From an uncultured Clostridia bacterium (GTDB lineage Bacteria; Bacillota; Clostridia; Saccharofermentanales; Saccharofermentanaceae), in NCBI GenBank assembly GCA_947165785.1, contig CAMVBS010000012.1, forward strand, positions 1 to 45,758: a stretch of 45,758 nucleotides of DNA. The letters run 5' to 3'. Below are positions 23,993 through 33,203 of the stretch, one piece after another. The notes under the pieces were generated by a model that had not been told where the DNA came from, ran no database searches, and was given only the letters and a program-made list of their open reading frames with translations. A program made the position numbers and the translations under genes. Numbering within the stretch: position 1 is the stretch's first letter; every line of letters starts with the position of its first letter.

Positions 23993-24841
23993 ATGGCCGT
24001 AGAAGTTGAGATCAGAAAAGAAGGTAAGGGAGACGAGCTGCTCCTTAAGTCATTTATCGGGGAGAAGCTTGCCATAGGCGCTTACGACGATTCGTGGAGA
24101 TTTCAGGTGGGAAAGACCGGCGAGAATATGGTCGTCATCGATCCTGAAAGACCCGGAAGAGGAATCATGATCCATCTCGATCCTAATGACAGGAGTTCGG
24201 TCAAGCTTAAGCTCCCTATCCCTGCAGCACCTCACGATGTTGAAGTCTTTGTCGATGTGGTAACGAGAGTCGCAAAGGAATGGGACGCCGCGATCTGGAC
24301 AGAAGCCGGCGACAGTATGCCGGCAGGCGTTTTCGCGACGAATGAGAATAATATCAAGGACTTTAACGATAAGGCCTTCAAGGAAGTTACAAAGAATCTT
24401 ATAGACGGCAAGGCTCCGAGTTTTTGCATCTTTGCAGCCAACTGGCCATTGTACCTGAGCGTTGAAGATGCAAAGAAGCTTAAGGGTGATACAGAAGCTT
24501 TCGGCAAGTGGCTTTCCGATAAACAGAGCATCGATGCATATTATGCTTCTCCAAGGTTCTACATGAAGGACGGCAAGGTGATCGGAAGATACATCATCAT
24601 GTCCGACTGCAGAGCGATCTTTCCTAAGACTCCGAGCGTTCCGTACGGAATGACCCATGAGGGCAGACCTCTGGAGTGTGATGACTATAAGGTCGTTATC
24701 GGTACCGAGGAGGAAATGATAGGAGAGATAGGCTTTGAAGAGTTCAAGTCCAAGCTCCCGTCTGCCAAGGTGTCCGGATATGACGAGAACGATATCCTCA
24801 TCGAAGAACTTTCCGAAGATGAATTAAGATCCATGGTCTGA
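23993..24841 (+). CDS. DUF4299-like cytoplasmic protein
   Basis: The start is ATG 23993, seven bases after GGAGG; an in-frame TTG at 23972 lies upstream of that site. The 282-residue protein is soluble with no signal. Its opening MAVEVEIRKEGKG, the strand pattern VVIDPERPGRGIMIHLDP and the block PSFCIFAANWPLYLSVEDAKKL recall the DUF4299 family of Clostridia. Function is unknown. A short hairpin AGTCCC/GGGACT follows at 24848-24865, and the DUF2130 gene starts 73 bases downstream. Confidence 0.65.
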   Translation: MAVEVEIRKEGKGDELLLKSFIGEKLAIGAYDDSWRFQVGKTGENMVVIDPERPGRGIMIHLDPNDRSSVKLKLPIPAAPHDVEVFVDVVTRVAKEWDAAIWTEAGDSMPAGVFATNENNIKDFNDKAFKEVTKNLIDGKAPSFCIFAANWPLYLSVEDAKKLKGDTEAFGKWLSDKQSIDAYYASPRFYMKDGKVIGRYIIMSDCRAIFPKTPSVPYGMTHEGRPLECDDYKVVIGTEEEMIGEIGFEEFKSKLPSAKVSGYDENDILIEELSEDELRSMV

Positions 24842-24914
24842 GCTTGAAGTCCCATTATCGGGACTATGCCTGTAGTAAAATCCGATCATAAAGAAATAAC
24901 GGAGGTGTTTCCTA

Positions 24915-26201
24915 ATGAACGAGATCAAGTGTCCAAAATGCGGTGAAGTATTTCAGGTTGACGAATCAGGTTATGCTGCGATCATTAAGCAGGTCAGAGA
25001 TAAGGAATTCTCCAAGGAGATAGAGCAGAATACTCAAAGGCTCAAGGAGGAGAAGGACGGTGCGGTCAAATTAGCCGTTGCCAAGGTCGAAGCCGACAAG
25101 GATAAACTCATTGCAGAACTTCAGCAGAAGCTCGCCATTGCGGGTATGGAGAAGGAAGCGGCCGTTAATGATGCAGATGCCGCAGGCAAGAAACTCCTTG
25201 CTGAGAAGGAAAGCGAGATCTTAAGGCTTAAGTCCCAGATTGAGATCGATAAGGCTAATGCGGGATCGGCCCTTAAGGAAGCAACTGCTCAGAAGGAGCA
25301 GCAGATCCTTGAACTTACCAATGAGCTCTCTCTCGAGAAGAGCCGTCACGAACTTGAGCAGAAGAGTATGATCGAGGCTCATCGCGAGGAACTTAAGCAG
25401 AAGGATGACGCCATCAATTATTATAAGGACCTCAAGACCAAGATGAGCACGAAGATGGTCGGTGAATCACTCGAGCAGTACTGTCTCGATGAATTCAACA
25501 AGATAAGGCTCGCTGCTTTCCCTAAGGCAGAGTTCGGTAAGGACAACGAAGTTTCCGAATCCGGTTCCAAGGGTGACTTTATCTACCGTGAATTTGATGA
25601 GACGGGCGAGGAACTCATCTCCATTATGTTCGAGATGAAGAATGAGATGGAGACAACGGAGAAGAAGCATCTTAACCGTGATTTCTTCAAGGAACTCGAT
25701 AAGGACAGACGTGAGAAGAACTGTGAATATGCTATTCTCGTTTCTCTCCTGGAAGCTGAGAGTACCGTTTATCAGGGCATAACAGACGTATCTTACGAAT
25801 ATGACAAGATGTATGTAGTAAGGCCTCAGTGCTTTATCTCGATCATAACGATACTTCGTAATGCTGCACTTAAGTCTCAGGAGACCAGGCGTGAACTCGC
25901 TCTTATCAAGAATCAGAATATAGATGTTACGAACTTCGAACGTGAGATGAACGACTTTAAGGACAGGTTCGGTAAGAATTACAGGCTTGCCAGTGAGAAG
26001 TTCGTTAAGGCCGTTGAGGAGATCGACAAGACTATCGCTCTTCTCGAGAAGACCAAGAAGGACCTTCTTTCTTCCGAGAACAACTTGAGACTAGCCAATG
26101 ACAAGGCTCAGGATCTGTCGATCAAGAAACTTACCAAGAATAATCCGACTATGAGAGCCAAGTTCGAAGAACTCAGGGCACAGGATCCTCAGGACGTCTG
26201 A
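24915..26201 (+). CDS. DUF2130 protein with zinc-ribbon start and coiled coil
   Basis: Residues 1-20 contain CPKCG and a short zinc-ribbon-like half ([16 protein letters not shown]). A long charged coiled coil covers about residues 25-170. The DUF2130 core follows ([44 protein letters not shown]). This acidic/lysine pattern resembles restriction-endonuclease-like PD-(D/E)XK folds, and the protein is related in layout to RmuC, also found in this window. A second coiled coil lies near the C-terminus. A role in DNA metabolism is inference. The ATG follows GGAGGTG. Confidence 0.85.
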   Translation: MNEIKCPKCGEVFQVDESGYAAIIKQVRDKEFSKEIEQNTQRLKEEKDGAVKLAVAKVEADKDKLIAELQQKLAIAGMEKEAAVNDADAAGKKLLAEKESEILRLKSQIEIDKANAGSALKEATAQKEQQILELTNELSLEKSRHELEQKSMIEAHREELKQKDDAINYYKDLKTKMSTKMVGESLEQYCLDEFNKIRLAAFPKAEFGKDNEVSESGSKGDFIYREFDETGEELISIMFEMKNEMETTEKKHLNRDFFKELDKDRREKNCEYAILVSLLEAESTVYQGITDVSYEYDKMYVVRPQCFISIITILRNAALKSQETRRELALIKNQNIDVTNFEREMNDFKDRFGKNYRLASEKFVKAVEEIDKTIALLEKTKKDLLSSENNLRLANDKAQDLSIKKLTKNNPTMRAKFEELRAQDPQDV

Positions 26202-26238
26202 CAGTTGCTATAACAGCCTTTGCGGGAATCTCGGCTTT

Positions 26239-26266
26239 TTGTTAAAATCGTAACGGATGTTATGAT
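26239..26266 (+). promoter_or_regulatory. Promoter of the flavodoxin-HAD gene pair
   Basis: TTGTTA (26239-26244) and TATGAT (26261-26266) are separated by 16 bases. Just upstream, AGCC and GGCT with TTTTT form a weak terminator-like element for the DUF2130 gene. Confidence 0.5.
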
Positions 26267-26322
26267 CTTAACGATAAAGGTCGTATATCATCCTGTGAGA
26301 AAAGGTATATATGGAGTATTTG

Positions 26323-26823
26323 ATGTCCAGAGCAGTTGTCTACTATTCTTTTGAAGGAAATACCAGAGAAGCGGCACGGAAGATCGCTTCTTTGACAGGT
26401 GCTGACCTTATCGAGATCAAACCGGTCAAGGAAATATCGGAATTCGGGCCAAGGAAGATGATGGAGGGCGGCGGCAAGGCCATCTTCGGATTCGGTTCTG
26501 CGATACTGCCTTTGGACAAAGATCTTTCTTCATATGACGAGATAATGATCGGGACTCCGATATGGGCGGGCAGATGTGCGCCTTATATCAAAACGCTTCT
26601 TAAGGATGAATCCATCAGATCCAAGGTGACCGGTGTATTCACTTTGAGCGGCAGCGGAAATAACAGACAGTGCATAAAGTACTTCCGTAAGAAACTTCCT
26701 AATCTTAAGTATGACGTATCACTTCATGACAGAGTAGGGAAGAAGGCGGGAGCCAATGACGAGGCTATCGGAACATTTGTCAGCGGCTATATTGTGCCTG
26801 GAGAAAAGGAACTTAAGAACTGA
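26323..26823 (+). CDS. Flavodoxin-family protein
   Basis: The phosphate-binding loop of flavodoxins is visible at the start (VVYYSFEGNTREAARKIA), followed by a GTPIWAGRCAPYIKTLL segment typical of the flavin-binding 50s loop and GVFTLSGSGNN for the 90s loop. The protein of about 166 residues should bind FMN and carry electrons or act as a quinone-type reductase partner. I chose ATG 26323, six bases after GGAG; ATG 26311 after AAAGG would add four residues and is nearly as good. The stop overlaps the start of the next gene by one base, indicating translational coupling with the HAD phosphatase. Confidence 0.85.
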   Translation: MSRAVVYYSFEGNTREAARKIASLTGADLIEIKPVKEISEFGPRKMMEGGGKAIFGFGSAILPLDKDLSSYDEIMIGTPIWAGRCAPYIKTLLKDESIRSKVTGVFTLSGSGNNRQCIKYFRKKLPNLKYDVSLHDRVGKKAGANDEAIGTFVSGYIVPGEKELKN

Positions 26824-27623
26824 TGAATGACAAAATAGACCTTGTAGCAACGGATCTGGACGGAACACTCCTTGATCCTTTGAAGAATGTGCCTTCGGAT
26901 TTCGAAGACTTCGTACTCTCGCATAAGGATATAAACTTTGTTATCGCGAGCGGAAGGCAGTATTACAACATCCTCGATCTTTTCCCGAAGTGCAGGGATG
27001 AACTTATTTTCATAGCCGAGAACGGCGGACTTGTCTACAGGAACGGTCAGGTGCTCCACAAAGATACCATGAGCCGTGAAGATGTTGACGAATGCCTGAA
27101 GATCTTCTCGGATCCTGAGATCTGTTCACTCATCCTGTGCGGAGTCAAGTCGGCGTATATGCTTAAGTCAGCTTCAAAGGACTGCTATGACAATTCCTAC
27201 CTGTATTATAAAAGGCTTGATCTTGTGGACAGCTTTGAAGATATCGACGATGACATCCTGAAGATCGCCATATTCGTTGAAGGCTACAGAGCCAATGAAT
27301 ACTATCATGAGATAACCGCCCCGAATGACAGGCTCGAGTGCCTTTTGTCGGGCAACTGCTGGATCGACGTCTCCAATAAGACCGTAAGTAAAGGTGCTGC
27401 GATGAGGAGGATCATGGAGATCACAGGTTCTTCATTTGAGACTTCAATGGCTTTTGGCGACTATCTTAATGATGAATCACTGATCAGGTCATGCAAGTTC
27501 AGTTATGCAATGGCAAATGCTCATCCTGACCTTAAGAAGCTGGCTTTAAGAGAGGCTCCGTCCAATGAGGATAACGGTGTAATGAGAGTTCTTTATGATG
27601 TTTTCGATAAGGAACCTGAGTAA
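26823..27623 (+). CDS. Cof-type HAD-superfamily hydrolase
   Basis: The nucleophile motif is DLDGTLLD with D11 and D13. Motif II is the SGRQ segment, the Lys is in NKTVSKGAAM and the metal motif is GDYLNDESLI. The large cap between them and the 266-residue length match class IIB Cof/YidA-like phosphatases, which act on sugar phosphates and related metabolites. The start codon overlaps the stop of the flavodoxin gene. A TTTTCGATAAGG motif variant lies in the last codons. Confidence 0.9.
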   Translation: MNDKIDLVATDLDGTLLDPLKNVPSDFEDFVLSHKDINFVIASGRQYYNILDLFPKCRDELIFIAENGGLVYRNGQVLHKDTMSREDVDECLKIFSDPEICSLILCGVKSAYMLKSASKDCYDNSYLYYKRLDLVDSFEDIDDDILKIAIFVEGYRANEYYHEITAPNDRLECLLSGNCWIDVSNKTVSKGAAMRRIMEITGSSFETSMAFGDYLNDESLIRSCKFSYAMANAHPDLKKLALREAPSNEDNGVMRVLYDVFDKEPE

Positions 27624-27668
27624 ATTGGTCAGAAAACAATAAATTTCTGTTTTTAGAATGAAATAACA

Positions 27669-27715
27669 AAAATGCACTTCCTACAGTATATTATTGGCGG
27701 ACGGAGGTGCATTTT
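27669..27715 (+). promoter_or_regulatory. Inverted repeat covering the glmS ribosome binding site
   Basis: AAAATGCACTTCC (27669-27681) pairs with GGAGGTGCATTTT (27703-27715) over 13 positions (12 Watson-Crick and one G-U), with a 21-base loop. The right arm contains the GGAGG site and ends at the base before the ATG. If transcribed from upstream, it would hide the translation start. The loop also contains TATATT and TATTAT, so the repeat could instead be an operator around a promoter. The 92-base gap is too short for a glmS ribozyme. Confidence 0.7.
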
Positions 27716-29575
27716 ATGTGCGGCATAGTCGGTTATATCGGTGCCAGAAATACGCTGGCAGTACTTATAAAAGGACTTGAAAGTCTTGAATACCGCGGAT
27801 ACGATTCGGCGGGTGTGTCTTTTATACAAAACGGAAATCTCAATGTCATCAAGAAAAAAGGTAAGGTCAAGGAACTTTACAAGGCTATAGATGAGCAGGG
27901 ATACGATCTGTCCTTGAAGGGCAAGAACAGTATCTCAGCAGGTATCGGTCACACAAGGTGGGCAACTCACGGAGCTCCGAGTGACGAGAACTCCCATCCG
28001 CATCTGTCAATGGGCGGCAAGATCTGCGTAGTACATAACGGAATCATCGAGAACTACGTTGAACTTCGTAAGTTCCTCAAAAAGAAGGGCTACGAGTTCT
28101 CATCCGACACGGATACGGAAGTAGCAGCTCAGCTCATCGAATACTATTACAAGAAATTTGACTGCAAGGATTTCGAAGGCGCTGTTCAAAGAGCGTTGCA
28201 GGATATCGTAGGTTCCTATGCTCTTTGCATCCTTTGCGTTGACTATCCTGACAAGATCATATGTGCCAAGAAGGATAATCCGATCGTTATCGGACTTGGT
28301 CAGAACGAGAATTTCATCGCTTCTGATATCCCGGCACTTATCGAATACACGAGAGATGTTGTTTTCATGGAAGACAACTGCATCCTCATCATGACCAAGG
28401 ATTCCATCGAGATCAAGGATGTTCACGGTGAAGTCGTTGATTACGAAGTTTCACATGTTGACTGGGATACGGATGCTGCTCAGAAGGGCGGCTACGCTCA
28501 CTTCATGATGAAGGAGATGTTCGAAGAGCCTAAGGCTTTTGAAGCAACGGTTGCTCCGAGGATCAAGGATGATGTTATCTGGCTCGAGCATTTCCCATGC
28601 GGAAGGGACTATCTTTCAGGTATCGACAAGATCAATATAGTTGCATGCGGAACGGCTTATCATGCAGGATGCGTCGGTAAGTATCTTATTGAGAAGCTTT
28701 GCAGGATACCTGTCACATGTACTGTTGCAAGTGAATTCATATATTCCGATCCGATCATCGACGAGAGGACTTTGACGATAGTCATCTCCCAGTCAGGTGA
28801 GACGCTCGATACGCGTAACGCGATGCGTGAAGCTCAGAACAGGGGCAGCAGGACACTTGCTATCGTAAACGTTATAGGAAGTACGATCGCCCGTGAGGCC
28901 GATTATGTTCTTTATACTGCTGCAGGACCTGAGATCTCCGTTGCTTCCACGAAGGCTTATACTACACAGCTTGCCTGTGTATACCTTTTGGCGATCAAGT
29001 TCTCCTATGAACTCGGAAAGATCGATGACGACAGATATAAGCAGCTTCAGTCAGAACTTCTGCAGATGCCTGAGAAGCTCACGAAGATCCTGTCAGAACA
29101 GAACAAGATCCAGAGATTTGCATCTTCCCAGTTCAATGCCGAGAGCATCTTCTTTATCGGAAGAGGACTTGATTATTATCTGTCCATGGAGGCTTCCCTC
29201 AAGCTCAAGGAGATCTCCTATATCCACTCGGAGGCCTATGCCGGCGGTGAGCTCAAGCACGGAACCATCGCTCTCATAGAGGACGGAACGCTTGTTGTAA
29301 GTCCTATTACTCAGGATGAGCTTTGCGGCAAGATGGAATCGAACATCAAAGAAGTAAAGACCCGTGGCGCAACGGTCCTCGCTATCATTCCCGAGAGGTT
29401 CGCCGACAAGGGCTTTTCATGCGACGAGAAGTTTGTGATACCTGACTGTGACGAACTTTTGACACCTATCCTTACGGCTTTGCCTGCTCAGTTGTTCGCT
29501 TATTACATGGCGGTCAATAAGGGCTGCGATATCGATAAGCCGAGGAACCTTGCCAAGTCGGTAACGGTCGAATAA
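27716..29575 (+). CDS. glmS: Glutamine-fructose-6-phosphate aminotransferase (isomerizing)
   Basis: It makes glucosamine-6-phosphate from fructose-6-phosphate and glutamine, the first step towards UDP-GlcNAc for peptidoglycan. The N-terminal Ntn glutaminase domain starts with Cys2 (MCGIVGYIG), which must be the second residue, so the start is ATG 27716. LEYRGYDSAG and GHTRWATHG motifs follow. Two SIS domains (CGTAYHAG, SQSGETLDT, SEAYAGGELKHG) and the C-terminal KPRNLAKSVTVE complete the 619-residue protein. No glmS ribozyme precedes it. purF follows after 21 bases in the same direction, so the two glutamine amidotransferases are probably co-transcribed. Confidence 0.97.
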   Translation: MCGIVGYIGARNTLAVLIKGLESLEYRGYDSAGVSFIQNGNLNVIKKKGKVKELYKAIDEQGYDLSLKGKNSISAGIGHTRWATHGAPSDENSHPHLSMGGKICVVHNGIIENYVELRKFLKKKGYEFSSDTDTEVAAQLIEYYYKKFDCKDFEGAVQRALQDIVGSYALCILCVDYPDKIICAKKDNPIVIGLGQNENFIASDIPALIEYTRDVVFMEDNCILIMTKDSIEIKDVHGEVVDYEVSHVDWDTDAAQKGGYAHFMMKEMFEEPKAFEATVAPRIKDDVIWLEHFPCGRDYLSGIDKINIVACGTAYHAGCVGKYLIEKLCRIPVTCTVASEFIYSDPIIDERTLTIVISQSGETLDTRNAMREAQNRGSRTLAIVNVIGSTIAREADYVLYTAAGPEISVASTKAYTTQLACVYLLAIKFSYELGKIDDDRYKQLQSELLQMPEKLTKILSEQNKIQRFASSQFNAESIFFIGRGLDYYLSMEASLKLKEISYIHSEAYAGGELKHGTIALIEDGTLVVSPITQDELCGKMESNIKEVKTRGATVLAIIPERFADKGFSCDEKFVIPDCDELLTPILTALPAQLFAYYMAVNKGCDIDKPRNLAKSVTVE

Positions 29576-29596
29576 ATAACAAAGGGGACTACGAAA

Positions 29597-31024
29597 TTGA
29601 AAGATCTACATGAAGAATGCGGCGTTTTCGGACTTTATGCTCCGGAAGTGTGCGACCTCGCGAATATGGTCTATTACGGACTTTATGCTCTCCAGCACAG
29701 AGGCCAGGAAAGTTGCGGTATCGTTGTAAACGACGACGGTGTATTCAGTTCCCTGAAGGATCTGGGTCTCGTCAATGAAGTCTTTAACAAGGATAACCTT
29801 CGTAAGTTCCCTAAGGGCAGGATCGCGGTAGGCCACGCAAGATACGGAACCACAGGCGGCACGAACAGGGCCAACTGTCAGCCAATCGAGGTCAATCACC
29901 AGAAGGGCAAGATGGCTCTGGCTCACAACGGCAACCTCAGTAATGCTTATGAGCTAAGGCTCGACCTCGAGCTTAAGGGTGCTATCTTTCATACGACCAG
30001 CGATACTGAGACCATCGCATATATAATCACCCAGGAAAGACTTAAGACCCCTTCCATCGAAGAGGCAGTATCGAAAACGATGGACATTCTGGACGGAGCA
30101 TATTCTCTCGTTCTCATGTCCGCCACAAAACTCATCGCAGCACGTGATCCCCGCGGTTTCAGGCCTCTTTGCTACGGCCAGACCAAGGACGGCACATACG
30201 TAGTTGCTTCCGAGAGCTGCGCTCTTAACTCGGTAGGCGCCAAGTTCATCCGTGACGTTGAGCCGGGAGAGATCCTTGTTTTCGATGATACGGGAGTTAA
30301 ATCCGACAGAAGTCACTGCGGTACTAAGGATAAGCACGTATGTATCTTTGAATATATCTACTTTGCAAGACCTGATTCCGTTATCGACGGTATATCTGTT
30401 CACGCAGCACGTAAAAAGGCCGGCGCGATCCTTGCAAAGACTCATCCTGTCGATGCCGACGTTGTCATCGGCGTTCCTGATTCGGGACTTGATGCCGCCC
30501 TCGGTTACTCTGAAGAGTCAGGTATCCCTTACGGCATCGGCTTTATCAAGAACAAGTACATCGGAAGGACATTTATCTCTCCGGGCCAGGATGCTAGGCT
30601 TGATGCCGTTAAGATCAAGCTCAATCCTATCTCCGACGCCGTTAAGGGCAAGAGGATCGTCCTCATCGATGACTCCATCGTCCGCGGAACCACCAGCGGC
30701 CAGATCGTTAACCTCCTTCGTGAGGCTGGCGCCAAGGAAGTCCATATGAGGATCTCTTCTCCGCCGTTTACGAACCCTTGCTATTATGGCACGGATATCG
30801 ATTCCAAGGAGAACCTCATCGCCTGCAAGTACGACGTTGAAGGCATTGCCAGGTACATCGGTGCAGACAGTCTCGGCTACCTTCCTGAGTCTGAGCTCAA
30901 GAACCTGATCGGCGGCTCCTGCGAATACTGCGGTGCATGCTTTACGGGCAGCTATCCAACGGATATCCCTACCGAGACCTGCAAGAACAGATTTGAGAAG
31001 AAGCTTTCCGAGAAAGGATCCTGA
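29597..31024 (+). CDS. purF: Amidophosphoribosyltransferase
   Basis: It catalyses the first committed step of purine synthesis, phosphoribosylamine formation from PRPP and glutamine. A seven-residue propeptide (MKDLHEE) precedes the nucleophile Cys8 (CGVFGLY), as in the Bacillus-type enzyme. The PRPP loop is VLIDDSIVRGTTSG. Cysteines in KHVCIFEYIYFARPDS, FTNPC and GGSCEYCGACFTG provide an iron-sulfur cluster. The start is TTG after AAGGGG; no ATG is available before the essential cysteine. Other purine genes are not adjacent. A strong terminator follows. Confidence 0.97.
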   Translation: MKDLHEECGVFGLYAPEVCDLANMVYYGLYALQHRGQESCGIVVNDDGVFSSLKDLGLVNEVFNKDNLRKFPKGRIAVGHARYGTTGGTNRANCQPIEVNHQKGKMALAHNGNLSNAYELRLDLELKGAIFHTTSDTETIAYIITQERLKTPSIEEAVSKTMDILDGAYSLVLMSATKLIAARDPRGFRPLCYGQTKDGTYVVASESCALNSVGAKFIRDVEPGEILVFDDTGVKSDRSHCGTKDKHVCIFEYIYFARPDSVIDGISVHAARKKAGAILAKTHPVDADVVIGVPDSGLDAALGYSEESGIPYGIGFIKNKYIGRTFISPGQDARLDAVKIKLNPISDAVKGKRIVLIDDSIVRGTTSGQIVNLLREAGAKEVHMRISSPPFTNPCYYGTDIDSKENLIACKYDVEGIARYIGADSLGYLPESELKNLIGGSCEYCGACFTGSYPTDIPTETCKNRFEKKLSEKGS

Positions 31025-31056
31025 TCTTTTTCTCGAAAAAGTCATCTGAGTTTAAC

Positions 31057-31114
31057 GCGATACAGATCGTTTTTGCCTGAATTGGCAATTTTGGGTCTGT
31101 ATCGCTTAATTTTT
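31057..31114 (+). terminator. Branched terminator after purF
   Basis: GCGATACAGA (31057-31066) pairs with TCTGTATCGC (31096-31105), enclosing a smaller TTGCC/GGCAA hairpin, and is followed by TTAATTTTT. Just upstream, CTTTTTCTCGAAAAAG (31026-31041) is a perfect palindrome built on the recurrent motif. Confidence 0.75.
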
Positions 31115-31344
31115 GATTGCTTTTTCGAGAGAAGATATGATAACTTATGCTTGTTTGGAAGATATATTGATGAGATCAGACCCGGTTCCGGATATGTGCG
31201 GATGTTATGCCGGGTGGATTTTCTCAGACAATATGATTTTATATCGCGCAGTTGCCACACGAATAGAATACTGTTTTTTAAGGAGGAAATATGGTATGAT
31301 AGTCGGGTTGACTGATATATTTTTATGAATAAGGGAGACAAATT
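31115..31344 (+). other. Leader region of the MoxR operon with a possible 10-codon ORF
   Basis: This 230-base stretch has no conserved gene that I can recognise. It contains a TTTTCGAG copy (31122-31129) and an ACCCGG/CCGGGT inverted repeat (31180-31215). A perfect AAGGAGG (31280-31286) is followed by ATG-GTA-TGA at 31291 and by a 10-codon reading frame from 31296 to 31328 (MIVGLTDIFL). TGGTATGAT (31292-31300) also resembles an extended -10, so this ribosome-site-like sequence may be chance. The MoxR gene then has its own GGGAG. Confidence 0.4.
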
Positions 31345-32322
31345 ATGGAAATTTCAAATGAAGATTTACAGAAGGCCGTCGAGATAATCAACCGTCTCGG
31401 AGGATATTACGAAGGTAAGGTCGTAGGCCAGAAGTTCCTCGGATTTGCGCTTATCGTAGCAATGATCACGAACGGACACATCCTTTTGGAGTCTGTTCCG
31501 GGTCTTGCTAAGACAACAGCTGCTAAGGTCATGACTGAGGCAGTTAACGGTAAGTTCTCGAGAATCCAGTGTACGCCTGACCTCATCCCTAGTGATATCA
31601 TCGGTACACAGATCTACAACATGAAGGAGAACACATTCGAAGACAAGATCGGTCCTGTCGATGCGAACTTCGTACTCCTCGATGAGATCAACCGTTCCAG
31701 TGCAAAGACTCAGAGTGCCATGCTCGAAGTCATGCAGGAGAAGACAGTAAGTATCGGCGGACATAAGTACCTGCTTCCTGACGTTTTCGTAGTAATCGCT
31801 ACGCAGAACCCTATCGAGCAGGAAGGTACTTACGTTCTTTCAGAGGCTCAGCAGGACAGATTCCTTCTTAAGGTCACACTCGATTATCCTGATTCGGATG
31901 CCGAGATCGAGATCCTCAACAGGATCGAGAAGGATGTATTCTCCGATGTAAGATCTGTTGCTACAGTAGAAGACATCGTATTCCTTCAGAACCTTTGTAA
32001 GGAAGTTTACATCGATAATTCGATCAAGAAGTACATCGTAGATGTAGTACGAGCTACACGTGAGACAGATAAGGTCCTTCCACCTGATCTTGCTCAGTAT
32101 GTTGCAATGGGTGCAAGTACTCGTGCTGCCATCGCGTTCATGGAAGCTGCCAAGGCAGTTGCGCTCATCAACGGAAGAGGTCACGTAATTCCTGATGACG
32201 TTAAAGTAATGAGATATCCGATCCTCCGTCACAGGATCATGCTCAACTTCTCTGCTATTGCCGACGGCATCAAGGAAGAGAAGATCATCGACGCAATTCT
32301 TGGAACAGTACCTACACCATGA
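31345..32322 (+). CDS. MoxR-family AAA+ ATPase
   Basis: It is expected to act as a chaperone-like ATPase for von Willebrand A partners. Walker A is VPGLAKTT around residues 51-58, Walker B is VLLDEINR around 111-118 and sensor 1 is ATQNPIEQEGTY, all characteristic of MoxR proteins. A C-terminal lid domain follows (STRAAIAFMEAAKAVALINGRGHVIPDDVK). The 325-residue length is normal. It heads a six-gene operon, and its stop overlaps the next start by four bases (ATGA). Confidence 0.95.
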   Translation: MEISNEDLQKAVEIINRLGGYYEGKVVGQKFLGFALIVAMITNGHILLESVPGLAKTTAAKVMTEAVNGKFSRIQCTPDLIPSDIIGTQIYNMKENTFEDKIGPVDANFVLLDEINRSSAKTQSAMLEVMQEKTVSIGGHKYLLPDVFVVIATQNPIEQEGTYVLSEAQQDRFLLKVTLDYPDSDAEIEILNRIEKDVFSDVRSVATVEDIVFLQNLCKEVYIDNSIKKYIVDVVRATRETDKVLPPDLAQYVAMGASTRAAIAFMEAAKAVALINGRGHVIPDDVKVMRYPILRHRIMLNFSAIADGIKEEKIIDAILGTVPTP

Positions 32323-33203
32323 GACTGAATTATATTTCGCAGATCAAGTCCAACCTCAAAAAGTCGGCTACGATCAGCACCAGGAGACCGTCCTCCAATA
32401 TTCTTGACGGTTCCTATGTGTCAGTCTTCAAAGGAAGAAGCCTTAACTTCGATGATTTGAGGGAATATGTCCCGGGCGATGACGTTAAAGATATCGACTG
32501 GAAAGCAACGGCAAGAAGCCAACAGCCTCTTGTTCGTGAGTATATTGCCGAGAAAAAGCACAATATCATGTTCGTTCTCGACACTAATAAGAGAATGCTC
32601 GCTCATACCAAGGATCTTAACGATAAGAAGGACGTAGCTTTGTATGCTGCCGGTACTCTTGCTTATCTTGTAAGCAGGAACGGTGACTATATCAGTGCGG
32701 TCTTCTCATCTGAAAAGGGTATGAGACGTTTTCCTTTCAAGACAGGTCTTATGAATGTCGAGAACATCCTGCAGACATATGACAAGGATATTAATCGTAA
32801 GAATGAATCGAGCGTCGTAAAGGCACTCGAATACATCATGCGTAATATCAGAAGGAGGATGATCATAATCATCGTAACGGATATGGAAGGTAAGAGAGCC
32901 ATTTCCGAACAGCTCCTTAAGAGACTCGTGACCATGCATGATGTCCTTTTCCTTAATATCAGTGATACGGATGCATTCGGTGACAACATCTATGATGTTG
33001 AGTCATTTAAGATGCTTCCGGATTTCTTTACTAAGGATAAGAAACTTCTAAAGCGTGAGATGAAGCGCAAGGAAGAGATAGAGAAAGAATCAGCCGAGAA
33101 GCTCAAGAAGACGGGTATCGTTACTACGACACTCGACAACACAGATGATATTTCCATCAGGCTTACCGAGCTTTTGGCCAGACATAAACTGGAGAAACGA
33201 TAA
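32319..33203 (+). CDS. DUF58 domain protein
   Basis: The hallmark DUF58 block GRSLNFDDLREYVPGDDVKDIDWKATARS is present, followed by REYIAEKKHNIMFVLDTNKRM, the start of a VWA-like fold whose MIDAS is degenerate (DTNKR instead of DxSxS). DUF58 proteins accompany MoxR ATPases and VWA proteins in nearly all Bat-like operons, where their biochemical role is unresolved. There is no membrane segment in this copy. The start overlaps the MoxR stop and the stop overlaps the next start. Confidence 0.93.
   Translation: MRLNYISQIKSNLKKSATISTRRPSSNILDGSYVSVFKGRSLNFDDLREYVPGDDVKDIDWKATARSQQPLVREYIAEKKHNIMFVLDTNKRMLAHTKDLNDKKDVALYAAGTLAYLVSRNGDYISAVFSSEKGMRRFPFKTGLMNVENILQTYDKDINRKNESSVVKALEYIMRNIRRRMIIIIVTDMEGKRAISEQLLKRLVTMHDVLFLNISDTDAFGDNIYDVESFKMLPDFFTKDKKLLKREMKRKEEIEKESAEKLKKTGIVTTTLDNTDDISIRLTELLARHKLEKR

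Noticed and set aside
26041-26062. Palindrome CTTCTCGAGAAG in the DUF2130 gene
   Set aside because: It is perfectly symmetric but occurs in coding sequence for a regular Leu-Glu-Lys coiled coil and does not match the TTTTCGAG motif.
27624-27715. glmS ribozyme upstream of glmS
   Set aside because: The gap is only 92 bases, shorter than a glmS ribozyme, and none of its conserved core is visible. The inverted repeat there is a different structure.
31026-31041. CodY-type operator (AATTTTCWGAAAATT-like)
   Set aside because: The palindrome CTTTTTCTCGAAAAAG has a two-base longer centre than a CodY box and matches the window-wide motif instead.
31073-31328. Small proteins of 71-80 residues in the MoxR leader
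   Set aside because: The frames begin inside the purF terminator or lack a ribosome site, have no known domain, and overlap each other. Only the last 10 codons of one follow a ribosome-site-like sequence.
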